Source: Hydrogenophaga sp. 2FB (GTDB lineage Bacteria; Pseudomonadota; Gammaproteobacteria; Burkholderiales; Burkholderiaceae_C). From it: DNA of 64,000 nt. Both the position numbers and the translations under genes were made by a program. The stretch covers positions 1 to 64,000 of the forward strand of contig NZ_SCML01000019.1 in assembly GCF_005503365.1 (NCBI RefSeq), written 5' to 3'. Positions within the stretch are counted from its first letter, which is position 1, and every line of letters begins with the position of its first letter. This document shows positions 24,735-32,771 of this stretch, in pieces. Under the pieces are notes generated by a model, which saw only the letters and a list, made by a program, of their open reading frames with translations, ran no database searches and had not been told where the DNA came from.

Positions 24735-24750
24735 ATGCATAATGCATTCT
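24735..24750. promoter_or_regulatory. TGCAT element upstream of the 24704 operon
   Basis: On the minus strand the site reads AATGCATTATGCAT, containing TGCAT-T-ATGCA, an inverted repeat with a 1-bp spacer. On the plus strand it ends in AATGCATTCT, the same 10-bp word found at 34039 and 34126. It lies 31 bp before the start codon and just beyond the terminator of the previous operon, an operator position. Confidence 0.55.
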
Positions 24751-24755
24751 TTGAG

Positions 24756-24786
24756 AAAAAAAGTCAACGCCGTTGGCGGCATTGAC
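24756..24786 (-). terminator. intrinsic terminator of the 33986-24797 operon
   Basis: On the minus strand GTCAATGCCG-CCAA-CGGCGTTGAC forms a 10-bp stem with one U-G pair and a 4-nt loop (24786-24763), directly followed by seven T residues (24762-24756). It starts 11 bp after the stop of the Bug gene at 24797. Confidence 0.9.
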
Positions 24787-24796
24787 CCCTGAAAAC

Positions 24797-25798
24797 TCAG
24801 TCGATGCGGATGTCTGCAGCCTTGATGACGCCGCCCCATTTGACGCGCTCGGCCTTCACGAAAGCGTCCAGCTCGGCGGCGCCCATGAACAGCGGTTCAA
24901 CGCCAATATCGAGCATCCTTCGGCGTGTTTCCGGCTGTTGCAGGGCACTTTTGACGTGTTCGCTCATTTTCTGCACCACGTCCTTCGGTGTGCCACGGGG
25001 CGCAAACAGCGCATCCCAGGCCACCACATCGAACCCGGGCACCCCCTGCTCCGACACCGGTTTCACGCCTGGCAGCATGTCGCTGGCCTTTAGTGAAGTA
25101 ATGCCCAATGCACGAAGTTTTCCGGCGGCAATATGGGCCCGTGTGGCGGTCACCGTGTCGATGGTGAGCGGAATCTGCCCACCCAGCGTGTCGGCCATGG
25201 ACTGGGCGGACGCCTTGTACTTCACCGCGAACAGCGGCGCCTGCGCGGACTTCACGAACTGCGCGAACACGACGTTGGCCGTGGTGCTGGGCAGCCCGAC
25301 GTTGAGCGTGTTGGGCTGGGCACGCGCCCGGGCCATCAGCTCGGCCACCCCGTTCGTGGGCAAATCGGATGTTGCGGTGGCGATCACCATGGGCAACAGG
25401 CCGACCATGGCGACGCCCTCGAAGTCCGTGACCGGGTTGTAGCCCAGGCTGGCGTAGAGGAATTCGTTGGCCGCGTTGGTGGCGTTGGTGCCGAACAGGA
25501 AGGTGTAGCCATCCGGCGCGGCGGTGGCGGCTGCCGCGGCACCGATGTTGCCGCCCGCGCCGGCGCGGTTTTCCACCACGATGGGCTGGTTCAGTGACTT
25601 CGACAAATCCTGTGCGACCAGCCGCATCAGCACATCGGCGCCTTGGCCCGCCGCATACGGCACGATGACGCGAATGGGCCGCTCGGGCCAGGCCTTCTGG
25701 GCAGCGGCTGGCAAAGACCAGGCGCAGGCCAACGATGCGGCCAGCACGGTGGCGGCGCGCAGTGTCCTGCGCCGACCGCCGAGAGTCGTGTACTTCAT
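24797..25798 (-). CDS. Bug/TctC family substrate-binding protein
   Basis: A 333-residue periplasmic protein. The signal peptide has a basic start (GGRRRTLRAATVLAAS) and a cleavage site near LPAAAQ (about residue 33). Motifs are RPIRVIVPYAAGQGADVLMR, VVENRAGAGGNIGAAAAA, PDGYTFLFG and KLRALGITSLKASD. The ATG at 25798 has AAAGGA 6 nt upstream. It is the last gene of the Liv-transporter operon and is followed by a strong terminator. One operon thus encodes two kinds of binding protein. Confidence 0.92.
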   Translation of the reverse strand: MKYTTLGGRRRTLRAATVLAASLACAWSLPAAAQKAWPERPIRVIVPYAAGQGADVLMRLVAQDLSKSLNQPIVVENRAGAGGNIGAAAAATAAPDGYTFLFGTNATNAANEFLYASLGYNPVTDFEGVAMVGLLPMVIATATSDLPTNGVAELMARARAQPNTLNVGLPSTTANVVFAQFVKSAQAPLFAVKYKASAQSMADTLGGQIPLTIDTVTATRAHIAAGKLRALGITSLKASDMLPGVKPVSEQGVPGFDVVAWDALFAPRGTPKDVVQKMSEHVKSALQQPETRRRMLDIGVEPLFMGAAELDAFVKAERVKWGGVIKAADIRID

Positions 25799-25844
25799 GG
25801 GGAATCCTTTGGGTGGGAAGACTTCAAATGGGAAGACCCGCGCG

Positions 25845-26768
25845 TCATGCCGTGAGCCGGAGACCCGGCCTGGGCCAATCGGCAGCGAACAACTGGCCGT
25901 AGCCGGACAGGGTGATGAAGGCGGTGCGTCGGTCCGCTCCGCCGAAACAGAGGTTGGTGCAGTAGCCTTCCGGCGCGGCGTGAAACTCAAGCAACTCGCC
26001 CGTGGGCGAGAACACGCTGATGCCACCGCGCACCAGCGTCGCGACACAGATGTTGCCGTTGTCTTCGACCGCCAGCGAGTCGAAGCGCTGAAAGCCCGGG
26101 AGGCCGTGCACCAGGCGACCCCCGTTGGGCGATGGCCAGGCTTCATGCCCGAGTTCGCCACGGCCGACGATGGGGAAGGACCACAGCCGGCTGGTCTCGG
26201 TCTCCGTCACGTACAGCGTTGTGCCATCGGGCGACAGGCCGACGCCGTTGGGCGTCAGCACCGGGTGCGCCGCGCGGCGAATGAACGAGCCGTCCGTGGT
26301 GGCGTAGTACACCGCGCCGCGCAAGATGCGGTCTTCGAAGGTCTTGCCGAAATCGGTGAACCAGAAGCCCCCCTGGCCGTCGAACACGATGTCGTTCGGG
26401 CCATGCAAGGCGACGCCGTCGCAGTGCGTGTACAAGGTCTCGACCGCGCCGCTGCGCAGGTTCACGCGCTGGATCGCACCGCCCTGGTAGTCTGCAGCGG
26501 GTCCGGTGGGGCGCGTGAAGCCGTCGTCCGTGCGCCAGCTGAAGCCCCCGTTGTTGCAGATGTAGCAATGCCCATCCGGACCCAGGGCCGCGCCGTTCGG
26601 CCCGCCACCCACCTCGGCGATGACCTGGGTTTCGCCGGTGGGGAAGACCTGTGTGAGACGGCCGGCCGCAATCTCGACGACGAGCACACGGCCATCCGGC
26701 AGCACCACCGGGCCTTCGGGAAACTGGAGCCCGGACGCCAGCACGCGACCCTGCAGTTGGAGCGTCAT
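25845..26768 (-). CDS. SMP-30/gluconolactonase/LRE family protein
   Basis: A 307-residue six-bladed beta-propeller hydrolase. The metal site residues are visible: Glu18 (FPEGPV), Asn in HGPNDIVFD, and Asp in FDSLAVEDNGN. A hydrophobic GPNGAALGPDG blade motif is typical. Family members open lactones of sugar or other hydroxy acids. Its ATG overlaps the livF-like stop by 4 bp. The product of the transporter-linked pathway may pass through a lactone, but the substrate is unknown. Confidence 0.9.
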   Translation of the reverse strand: MTLQLQGRVLASGLQFPEGPVVLPDGRVLVVEIAAGRLTQVFPTGETQVIAEVGGGPNGAALGPDGHCYICNNGGFSWRTDDGFTRPTGPAADYQGGAIQRVNLRSGAVETLYTHCDGVALHGPNDIVFDGQGGFWFTDFGKTFEDRILRGAVYYATTDGSFIRRAAHPVLTPNGVGLSPDGTTLYVTETETSRLWSFPIVGRGELGHEAWPSPNGGRLVHGLPGFQRFDSLAVEDNGNICVATLVRGGISVFSPTGELLEFHAAPEGYCTNLCFGGADRRTAFITLSGYGQLFAADWPRPGLRLTA

Positions 26769-27526
26769 GCGTGCACACCGGCGACGGCGTCCTGCCGTGC
26801 CCCGAGATACGCGTCGATCGCCTGCTGACGTCCTTCGCGGCTGCGCAAGGCCTGGGCATCGAGCTCGCCCACGATGTGCCCATGGCGCATCACCCAGGCC
26901 TGCACGGCCAGCTTGGCGGCCGCGTGGAAGCTCTGCTCGACCAGCAAGGCGGTGAGCTTCTGCTCTTGCTGAATCATCGCCAGCCGCTCGTAGACCCGTG
27001 CCACCAGCAGCGGCGCCAAGCCCAACGAAGGTTCGTCCAGCAGCAGCAAACGCGGGCCAGACATCAGGCCGCGGCCGATGGCCAGCATCTGCTGCTCACC
27101 GCCACTGAGCAAGCCCGCGGGCGATTTCAGGCGGCCCGCGATCTCGGGGAAGAATTCCAGCACCATGCTCTGCCGCTTCGACCGGGTGCGCGCATCCACG
27201 AAGTACGAGCCCAGCGTCAGGTTCTCCGCCACCGTCAGATCGGTCACGATCGCACGGCCTTCGGGCACGTAGACGATACCGGCGCGAAACCGCTGCGCGC
27301 AGGACTGCTGGCTGATGTCGTGCCCATCGAAGCGCACACGCCCCTGCGCGGGCTCCAACCCGGCAATCGCGCGCAAGGTGCTGGACTTGCCGGCCCCATT
27401 GGCGCCCAGCAGTGCAGCCACCGTGCCGCTGGGCACGCCGAGCGTGACACCGTGCACCACGGGACCGGCGCCGTAGCGCACGGTGAGGCCGTCCACCTGC
27501 AGCAGGTTCGAGGTCGAGTCACTCAT
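26765..27526 (-). CDS. livF: branched-chain-type ABC transporter ATP-binding protein (LivF-like)
   Basis: A 253-residue ATPase of the HAAT (Liv) group. Walker A is GANGAGKSS, the signature LLSGGEQQMLAIGR, Walker B RLLLLDEPSLGL, and the H-loop equivalent lies in LTALLVEQSF. The gene overlaps livG by 8 bp and the lactonase gene by 4 bp. The five Liv-type components in this operon make a complete importer. The symbol reflects family only; the substrate may be an organic acid. Confidence 0.9.
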   Translation of the reverse strand: MSDSTSNLLQVDGLTVRYGAGPVVHGVTLGVPSGTVAALLGANGAGKSSTLRAIAGLEPAQGRVRFDGHDISQQSCAQRFRAGIVYVPEGRAIVTDLTVAENLTLGSYFVDARTRSKRQSMVLEFFPEIAGRLKSPAGLLSGGEQQMLAIGRGLMSGPRLLLLDEPSLGLAPLLVARVYERLAMIQQEQKLTALLVEQSFHAAAKLAVQAWVMRHGHIVGELDAQALRSREGRQQAIDAYLGARQDAVAGVHA

Positions 27527-28307
27527 CGTCGTCTCCCAGATAGACGCGCACCACGTCCGGATTGGCCCGGATCCGCGCCGGGTCGCCAGAAGCCAGCAAG
27601 CGCCCCACGTTGAGCACGTGGATGGTGTCGCACACCTCCATGATCAGATCCATGTCGTGCTCCACAACCACCAGGACCATCTGCGGCGAACGCAGCTTCT
27701 TGAGCGCGTTCGACAAGTCGTGTGTCTCGACCGAGTTCAAGCCTGCTGCGGGTTCGTCCAGCAACAGCACGCGTGGCGAGCCTGCGATGGCGCGGGCGAT
27801 CTCGGCCAGGCGCAACATGCCCGGTGGCAATTGGGTGGGCGACTCGTCGGCCACCTGTGCGATGCCCAGACGGGTGAGCGCGGCGAGCGCGAGTTCGCGG
27901 TTGTGCTGGCGCTCGGCCCGGCCCCGCCGCAGCGGCAGGAAGGCATCCAGCCAACCGGCGCTCGATTGGCGGTCCAGCCCGATCATCACGTTCTCGACCA
28001 CGCTCAGCTCAGGGCACAAGGCCACATGTTGAAAGCTGCGCGAGAACCCGAGCGCCGCGCGTTCGGTGGGCGCCACGCCCCGCAGCTCCACGTCGCCAAA
28101 CCGGATGCTGCCCTGTTGCGGCGAGTAGAGCCCCGTGAGGCAGTTGAAGAAGCTGGTTTTTCCTGCGCCGTTGGGCCCGATCAGCCCGGTGATTTCGCCC
28201 GGCGCCAGGTTCACCGCAATGTTGTGCAGCACCTGGTTGCCACCGAAGGACAGGGCGAGGTTCTCGACCACCAGCGGCGCCGCGGCCATGACAGAGGTGG
28301 TGTTCAC
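27519..28307 (-). CDS. livG: branched-chain-type ABC transporter ATP-binding protein (LivG-like)
   Basis: A 262-residue ATPase with Walker A GPNGAGKTS, signature-region LPPGMLRLAEIARAI (noncanonical, the usual SGGQ replaced by PPGM), Walker B RVLLLDEPAAGLN and the H-loop VVVEHDMDLIM. GTG at 28307 is chosen because AGGAGG lies 6 nt upstream and it forms a GTGA overlap with livM; ATG 28289 has no ribosome-binding site. It pairs with LivF as the cytoplasmic motor. Confidence 0.88.
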   Translation of the reverse strand: MNTTSVMAAAPLVVENLALSFGGNQVLHNIAVNLAPGEITGLIGPNGAGKTSFFNCLTGLYSPQQGSIRFGDVELRGVAPTERAALGFSRSFQHVALCPELSVVENVMIGLDRQSSAGWLDAFLPLRRGRAERQHNRELALAALTRLGIAQVADESPTQLPPGMLRLAEIARAIAGSPRVLLLDEPAAGLNSVETHDLSNALKKLRSPQMVLVVVEHDMDLIMEVCDTIHVLNVGRLLASGDPARIRANPDVVRVYLGDDDE

Positions 28308-29314
28308 GCGCGCCCTCCTTCCAGACGTGCGCGAAGCCTCGCCGGCAGCGCGTTGACCCCCAGCACCACGCCCAGCAAGGCGGCGCCGTAGAGGATGGGC
28401 ACCCAGTTGCCCGCGCCAGCCAGCAGCAAGGGCATCAAGGTCAGAAACAGACCTCCAATGATGCTGCCCACCACCGACAGCGAATACAGGCTCACGACCG
28501 ATCCGACGAGCAGGAAGATGGAGGTCCACAAGGTGAAGCTGTTGGGCGACACGGTCGACGAGCTGAACGACAGCAGCGCACCGGCGACGCCGGCAATGCC
28601 CGCGCTCAAGGCCACGCACGACAAACGGGCCCAACTGCGGCGCACCCCGAAGGACTCCGCCGCGTGGGCGGAGGTCCGGATCAGCAGCAAGGCCATGGCC
28701 TGGCGCGAGCGGCGGAAGTGCCACAGCAAGGCCACGACGATGAGCAGGCCCGCGAGCGGCAGGTAGTAGCGTTGCAGCGACTTGCCCATGACAGGCAGCG
28801 CGTCGAGCTTCACGTAAAGCCCTTCGTAGCCACCGGTCACGGAAGAGAAATGCAGCAGCACTTCAGGCAGCGCGAGCGCCAGCGCCATCGTCGTCACAGC
28901 CAGGCCGATGCCGAAGATGTTGCGCGAGGGATAGGCAAAGGCCAACCCCAGCACGGCCCCGACCACCGCCGCCGCGGGCAGGCTGAACAGCAGCGACAAG
29001 CCGAAGTACTTTTCAAACAAGGCCACCGTGTAGGCGCCCGCCGCGACGAACACACCATGTCCGATCGACACTTCACCGCCATAGCGCACCAGGAAGCTCA
29101 CCGAAATGATCGCGATGGCGTTGGCGAAACACAGTCCCAATGTGAACGTCCAGTAGCCGCCTGCCACCAAGGGCAGGATCAACAGGAAGAGCAGGAACAG
29201 CGCACCGCTCAGCCGCAGCTTCAGGCGTTGGCCAACGCCGGCAACGCCGCCGTTGTGGTTGTCCGCCGGGGCCGGCCCGGTCATCGCGTTTTGAACCACG
29301 GTTGCGTCAGACAC
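28304..29314 (-). CDS. livM: branched-chain-type ABC transporter permease (LivM-like)
   Basis: A 336-residue membrane protein with about eight to nine hydrophobic segments, beginning with ALFLLFLLILPLVAGGYWTF. The signature VRYGGEVSIGHGVFVAAGAY is the LivM hallmark. A GTG start at 29314 has AGGAGGTG upstream and overlaps livH by 8 bp; no ATG has a comparable site. It forms the transmembrane pore with LivH. Confidence 0.9.
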   Translation of the reverse strand: MSDATVVQNAMTGPAPADNHNGGVAGVGQRLKLRLSGALFLLFLLILPLVAGGYWTFTLGLCFANAIAIISVSFLVRYGGEVSIGHGVFVAAGAYTVALFEKYFGLSLLFSLPAAAVVGAVLGLAFAYPSRNIFGIGLAVTTMALALALPEVLLHFSSVTGGYEGLYVKLDALPVMGKSLQRYYLPLAGLLIVVALLWHFRRSRQAMALLLIRTSAHAAESFGVRRSWARLSCVALSAGIAGVAGALLSFSSSTVSPNSFTLWTSIFLLVGSVVSLYSLSVVGSIIGGLFLTLMPLLLAGAGNWVPILYGAALLGVVLGVNALPARLRARLEGGRA

Positions 29315-30185
29315 GGGCACCTCCTCGCACGGCCAGAACACCTTTTGGAAAGATGTTCAGCACCAGCAACATGGTGAGCAGCAGGTAGGTATTGCTGAAC
29401 TCCGCCGCGATATAGAACGACAGAAAGTTCATGAGAATGCCCACGAAGATGCCGCCCAGCACCGCCCCCGGCAGGCTGCTGAAGCCCCCCACGACCGCGG
29501 CGGCGAAGGCCTGGAGCATGAAGGACGACACACTGGTCGATGAGAGGAAGGTGGTCGGCACGATCAACAGCGAGGCCACCAGCCCGAGCAGTCCTGAGAC
29601 GACCCATGAAAACAGGTGCACCCGGCGCAGGTTCAGCCCGCACACCCGGCTGGCGAACGGGTTCGCCGACACCGCGCGGAATGCGATGCCGATGCGCGTG
29701 CGCTCGATCAGCAGGTACAACAGCCCGATCGCGATCACGGTGACGCCGAGCACCGCCAGGTCGTAGGTCGAGATCCGCAGCGGACCGATCTGCCCTCGCC
29801 AGTTGGGCAGTGGCAGATCCATGGCGACGACGTTCGCGCCAAACAGCAGTTGCGTCATGCCTTGTGCGATCAAGCCGATACCCAAGGTGGCGATCGTGCT
29901 GGTCAGGTCCGACTTGAACACCAGCGGTGCGATCAGGAAGTAACACACCGCCATCACGGCCACCATGATCACGAGTGTGAGCAGCACCGCCACGCCCCAG
30001 TTCATCTCGGCGAAGACGCCGGCCGTGAAGCCGAACACCAGGAAAGCCGAGAGGCCGGCCAGGTTGCCGTGCGCGAAGTTCACGACCATCGAGCTCTTGT
30101 AGATGAGGACGATGCCGATGGCGCCCATGGCGTAGAGGCATCCACTCACCATGCCGGCCCAGAGCAGGCCAATAAAGTCTTCCAC
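29307..30185 (-). CDS. livH: branched-chain-type ABC transporter permease (LivH-like)
   Basis: A 292-residue permease with about eight transmembrane segments. The N-terminal LLWAGMVSGCLYAMGAIGIVLIY and the VVNFAHGNLAGLSAFL motif are diagnostic for LivH. It ends 3 bp after the dehydrogenase stop on the same strand and overlaps livM. It imports the ligand delivered by the binding protein encoded at 32772. Confidence 0.92.
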   Translation of the reverse strand: MEDFIGLLWAGMVSGCLYAMGAIGIVLIYKSSMVVNFAHGNLAGLSAFLVFGFTAGVFAEMNWGVAVLLTLVIMVAVMAVCYFLIAPLVFKSDLTSTIATLGIGLIAQGMTQLLFGANVVAMDLPLPNWRGQIGPLRISTYDLAVLGVTVIAIGLLYLLIERTRIGIAFRAVSANPFASRVCGLNLRRVHLFSWVVSGLLGLVASLLIVPTTFLSSTSVSSFMLQAFAAAVVGGFSSLPGAVLGGIFVGILMNFLSFYIAAEFSNTYLLLTMLLVLNIFPKGVLAVRGGARV

Positions 30186-30188
30186 GGT

Positions 30189-31109
30189 TCAATCCTTCGC
30201 AGAGGCCGACAAGGCCGGCAGGTCGATGTTGCGGTCGACGACCTCGATCACCGCCGGGTAGTAGCGACCGCTCCAGCCGTGTTCCGCCGTCGCCGCGTAG
30301 TAGCGCTGGGCCAGTTCGGTAACGCGCGTCCTGACACCCGTTTGCTCGGCCAGTTCGAGCACATAGCCGATGTCCTTCAGCACGTATTCGGGCGGGAAGG
30401 ATTTGGCCGGATACGCCCTCGGCAGCATGGCCTTGCGTCCGTGGTTGCGCAACGCGAAGCTGTCACCGGACCCTTTGGACACGGCATCGAGCAGCGTCGC
30501 CGGCTCCACACCGGAACGTTCGCCGAGCACCATCATTTCCGCCAGCGCCAAGGTGTTTTCAAACACCAGCGCGTTGTTGATGAGCTTCACCACCTGGCCG
30601 CAGCCCGTGGCCCCGCAGAGCGTGACGTCCGACCCCATGTAACGCAGGATGGGCTGGAGGCGCTCGAACAACGCCGCGTCCGCGCCCACCATGATGCTGA
30701 GCTCACCGCGCTGTGCGGCTTCCCGCGTGCGCGCCACGGGGGCGTCGGCAAACGCCACGCCCCGTTCGCCGAGCCGCTGGGCGACATCGCGCGCCACGGC
30801 CACCGTCGTCGTGCTGAGGTCCACGATCACCTTCGGCCGCACCGTGCCCGCGGTCAGTCCGTCGGGGCCGAGGCACACCGCTTCCACGGCGGGCCCACCC
30901 GGCAGCGAGAGCAGCACGATGTCGGCTTGCCGGGCCAGCTCGGCGATCGACGCCACGCGCTGGGCCTTGGTACCGGCGAGCGCTTCGAAGGCCGCGGGGT
31001 TCGCGTCAAACGCGAGCACGCCGCCGGCGTGTTTCATCGCCACGTTGCGGCACATCGCGCCGCCCATCACACCGAGTCCGATGAACCCGATCACTGGTTC
31101 TTTGGTCAT
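30189..31109 (-). CDS. NAD(P)-dependent beta-hydroxyacid dehydrogenase (3-hydroxyisobutyrate dehydrogenase family)
   Basis: A 306-residue two-domain dehydrogenase. The Rossmann motif GFIGLGVMGGAM lies at residues 8-19, the catalytic Lys in GCGQVVKLINNAL, and the all-alpha C-terminal domain carries KDIGYVLELAEQ. In place of the usual substrate-binding DAPVSGG the sequence is DAPVARTREAA, a variation I believe marks a subgroup of the family. It would oxidise a short beta-hydroxy acid to the semialdehyde. AAGGAG precedes the ATG at 31109. It is co-transcribed with the SDR gene 17 bp upstream. Confidence 0.9.
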   Translation of the reverse strand: MTKEPVIGFIGLGVMGGAMCRNVAMKHAGGVLAFDANPAAFEALAGTKAQRVASIAELARQADIVLLSLPGGPAVEAVCLGPDGLTAGTVRPKVIVDLSTTTVAVARDVAQRLGERGVAFADAPVARTREAAQRGELSIMVGADAALFERLQPILRYMGSDVTLCGATGCGQVVKLINNALVFENTLALAEMMVLGERSGVEPATLLDAVSKGSGDSFALRNHGRKAMLPRAYPAKSFPPEYVLKDIGYVLELAEQTGVRTRVTELAQRYYAATAEHGWSGRYYPAVIEVVDRNIDLPALSASAKD

Positions 31110-31126
31110 GCTTGAACTCCTTGGCG

Positions 31127-31870
31127 TCAATCCATCCACATGCCGCCACTGATGTCCAGTGACGTGCCTGTGATCCAGTTGGAGGCGGGAGAGCAGAGGA
31201 ACAGCGCCGCTTGCGCAATGTCCTCGGCATTGCCCCAGCGGCCCAGCGGCACCGAGGCATTGGCGGCGGGTGCGGCGTTGCCCGTGACGCTGGCCCACAT
31301 GGCGGTTTCCACCGGTCCGGGCGCCAGGGTGTTGGCGTACACGCCGTGCGGGGCGCCGGCCTTGGCGATCCAGCGCATCATTCCGTGCACGGCCGACTTG
31401 GCAGACACATAGGCCGGGCCCGAGGCCACGCCGCCGTTCTTGGCGGCAATCGAGCCGGCCGCGAGGATCTTTCCGAAGCCGTTCTGGCACATGAGGGGGA
31501 AGAGCTTTCGCGCGGGGTTCACCACACCCATCACGTTCACCTTCAGGATCGACTCCCACTCCTCGTCGGTGCTGTCCGCCAGCGGCGTACGGGCAATGGT
31601 GCCGGCGCACAGCACGAGGATGTCGACCTTGCCGTGCTTCGCCATCACCGCGTCGATCACCTTGTCGGTCTCGGCGCGCGACGTGACGTCGTACTGCGCG
31701 TATTCGATCCCCGCGCCCAGGTCTTCCTTCTCCGCGCGGTCCGTGGCCACCACGGTCGCGCCCGCCACCTGGAAGGCTGCGCTGATGGCCCGGCCCATGC
31801 CACCGGCACCGCCGGTGATCAGTGCGACCTGTCCGTCCAGGCGCGCGGGCCCGCTCAAATGTTGTGCCAT
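31127..31870 (-). CDS. short-chain dehydrogenase/reductase (SDR)
   Basis: A 247-residue classical SDR. The cofactor motif is TGGAGGMGRAI; the NAD-type acid is in VVATDRAEK; the structural motif is CAGTIAR (NNAG equivalent); the catalytic Ser lies in ILAAGSIAAKNGG, with Tyr and Lys in YVSAKSAVHG; and PGPVETAMW follows. It oxidises or reduces a hydroxy or keto group of the pathway intermediate. AAGGAGAC lies upstream of the start. Confidence 0.92.
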   Translation of the reverse strand: MAQHLSGPARLDGQVALITGGAGGMGRAISAAFQVAGATVVATDRAEKEDLGAGIEYAQYDVTSRAETDKVIDAVMAKHGKVDILVLCAGTIARTPLADSTDEEWESILKVNVMGVVNPARKLFPLMCQNGFGKILAAGSIAAKNGGVASGPAYVSAKSAVHGMMRWIAKAGAPHGVYANTLAPGPVETAMWASVTGNAAPAANASVPLGRWGNAEDIAQAALFLCSPASNWITGTSLDISGGMWMD

Positions 31871-31918
31871 GTTGTCTTGTCTCCTTGTGATTGATGAGGG
31901 GTGGCCGAGGCGGGATCG

Positions 31919-32761
31919 TCAGCGGAACGTGGCGGTGGCGGACATGGCCAGCTCACCGTCGGGGCCGCGCGCCCACAGGGACAGCGCGCCGTTCTCGCCT
32001 TCCCGGCCTTCCAGGCGAAACGGGCGGCCGACGAACAAGGGACTGACGCCGCGAAAGTCGAAGCTGGCCAGCGAGCGGCCGCCGCCCTGCTCCAGCGCAA
32101 ACTGCTGCAGCAGCGTCGCCGTCAAAGGGCCGTGCACCACGAGACCCGGGTAGCCCTCTTCCTCCCGTGCGTACGGCTGGTCGTAGTGAATGCGGTGGCC
32201 GTTGAAGGTCAACGCCGAGTAGCGAAACAGCAGGGTCGTGTCCGGCTGAACGTCGCGCCCCCATTGCGCCTGACCGTCGTAAGGCTCGGGCGTCGCAGCG
32301 GGCGCGGCGCCGGGCGGCGTCGCGTCGCGGTACACGATGTCCTGCTCTTCGGTGATGCACAGCGTGCCGTCGCAGCTGATCCGGTGCTCGACGGTCACGA
32401 ACCACAACGAGCCCCGCTTGCCCACCTTGTTCTCGACTTTCTGAATCAGGCTGCGGCGCGTGGCCTTGGCGTCGACCAGCACATCGGCCAGGTACCGGAT
32501 GCGGCTGCCCGCCCACATCCGGCGTGGCAGCTCGATCGGCGGGAGAAAACCACCGCGTTGCGGATGGCCATCGACGCCCAGGCCGCTGCGGCGCACGACC
32601 GGATTGAAGAAGAGCCACTGCCAGCCGGGCGGCAATGGCTGCCCGGCCTGCGGCGCGGCCTCAAGGTCCAGGGTGGCGGCCATGGCCTGAACGGCCGACG
32701 CCAGCACACGCTCGGTGCGCTCTTCTTCCCGGCCAACCCAGGCATCGTAGGCAGTGGTCAC
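31919..32761 (-). CDS. FAS1-like/MaoC-type hydratase (mesaconyl-C4-CoA hydratase-like)
   Basis: A 280-residue double hot-dog protein. The N-terminal half has PPGWQWLFFNPVV and GGFLPPIELPRRMWAGSRI; the C-terminal half has RYSALTFNGHRIHYDQPYAREEEGYPGLVVHGPL, written here in part (FNGHRIHYD, GLVVHGPL), the classic motif of this hydratase group. Homologues include mesaconyl-C4-CoA hydratase (Meh), which forms citramalyl-CoA. With a CitE-like lyase and CaiB-type transferases in the same block, this assignment is attractive but unproven. Confidence 0.82.
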   Translation of the reverse strand: MTTAYDAWVGREEERTERVLASAVQAMAATLDLEAAPQAGQPLPPGWQWLFFNPVVRRSGLGVDGHPQRGGFLPPIELPRRMWAGSRIRYLADVLVDAKATRRSLIQKVENKVGKRGSLWFVTVEHRISCDGTLCITEEQDIVYRDATPPGAAPAATPEPYDGQAQWGRDVQPDTTLLFRYSALTFNGHRIHYDQPYAREEEGYPGLVVHGPLTATLLQQFALEQGGGRSLASFDFRGVSPLFVGRPFRLEGREGENGALSLWARGPDGELAMSATATFR

Positions 32762-32771
32762 ACTCGGTTCC

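Noticed and set aside
24797..26161. N-terminal extension of the Bug protein into the SMP-30 gene
   Set aside because: The signal peptide and ribosome-binding site place the start at 25798; the extension overlaps a well-supported gene in another frame.
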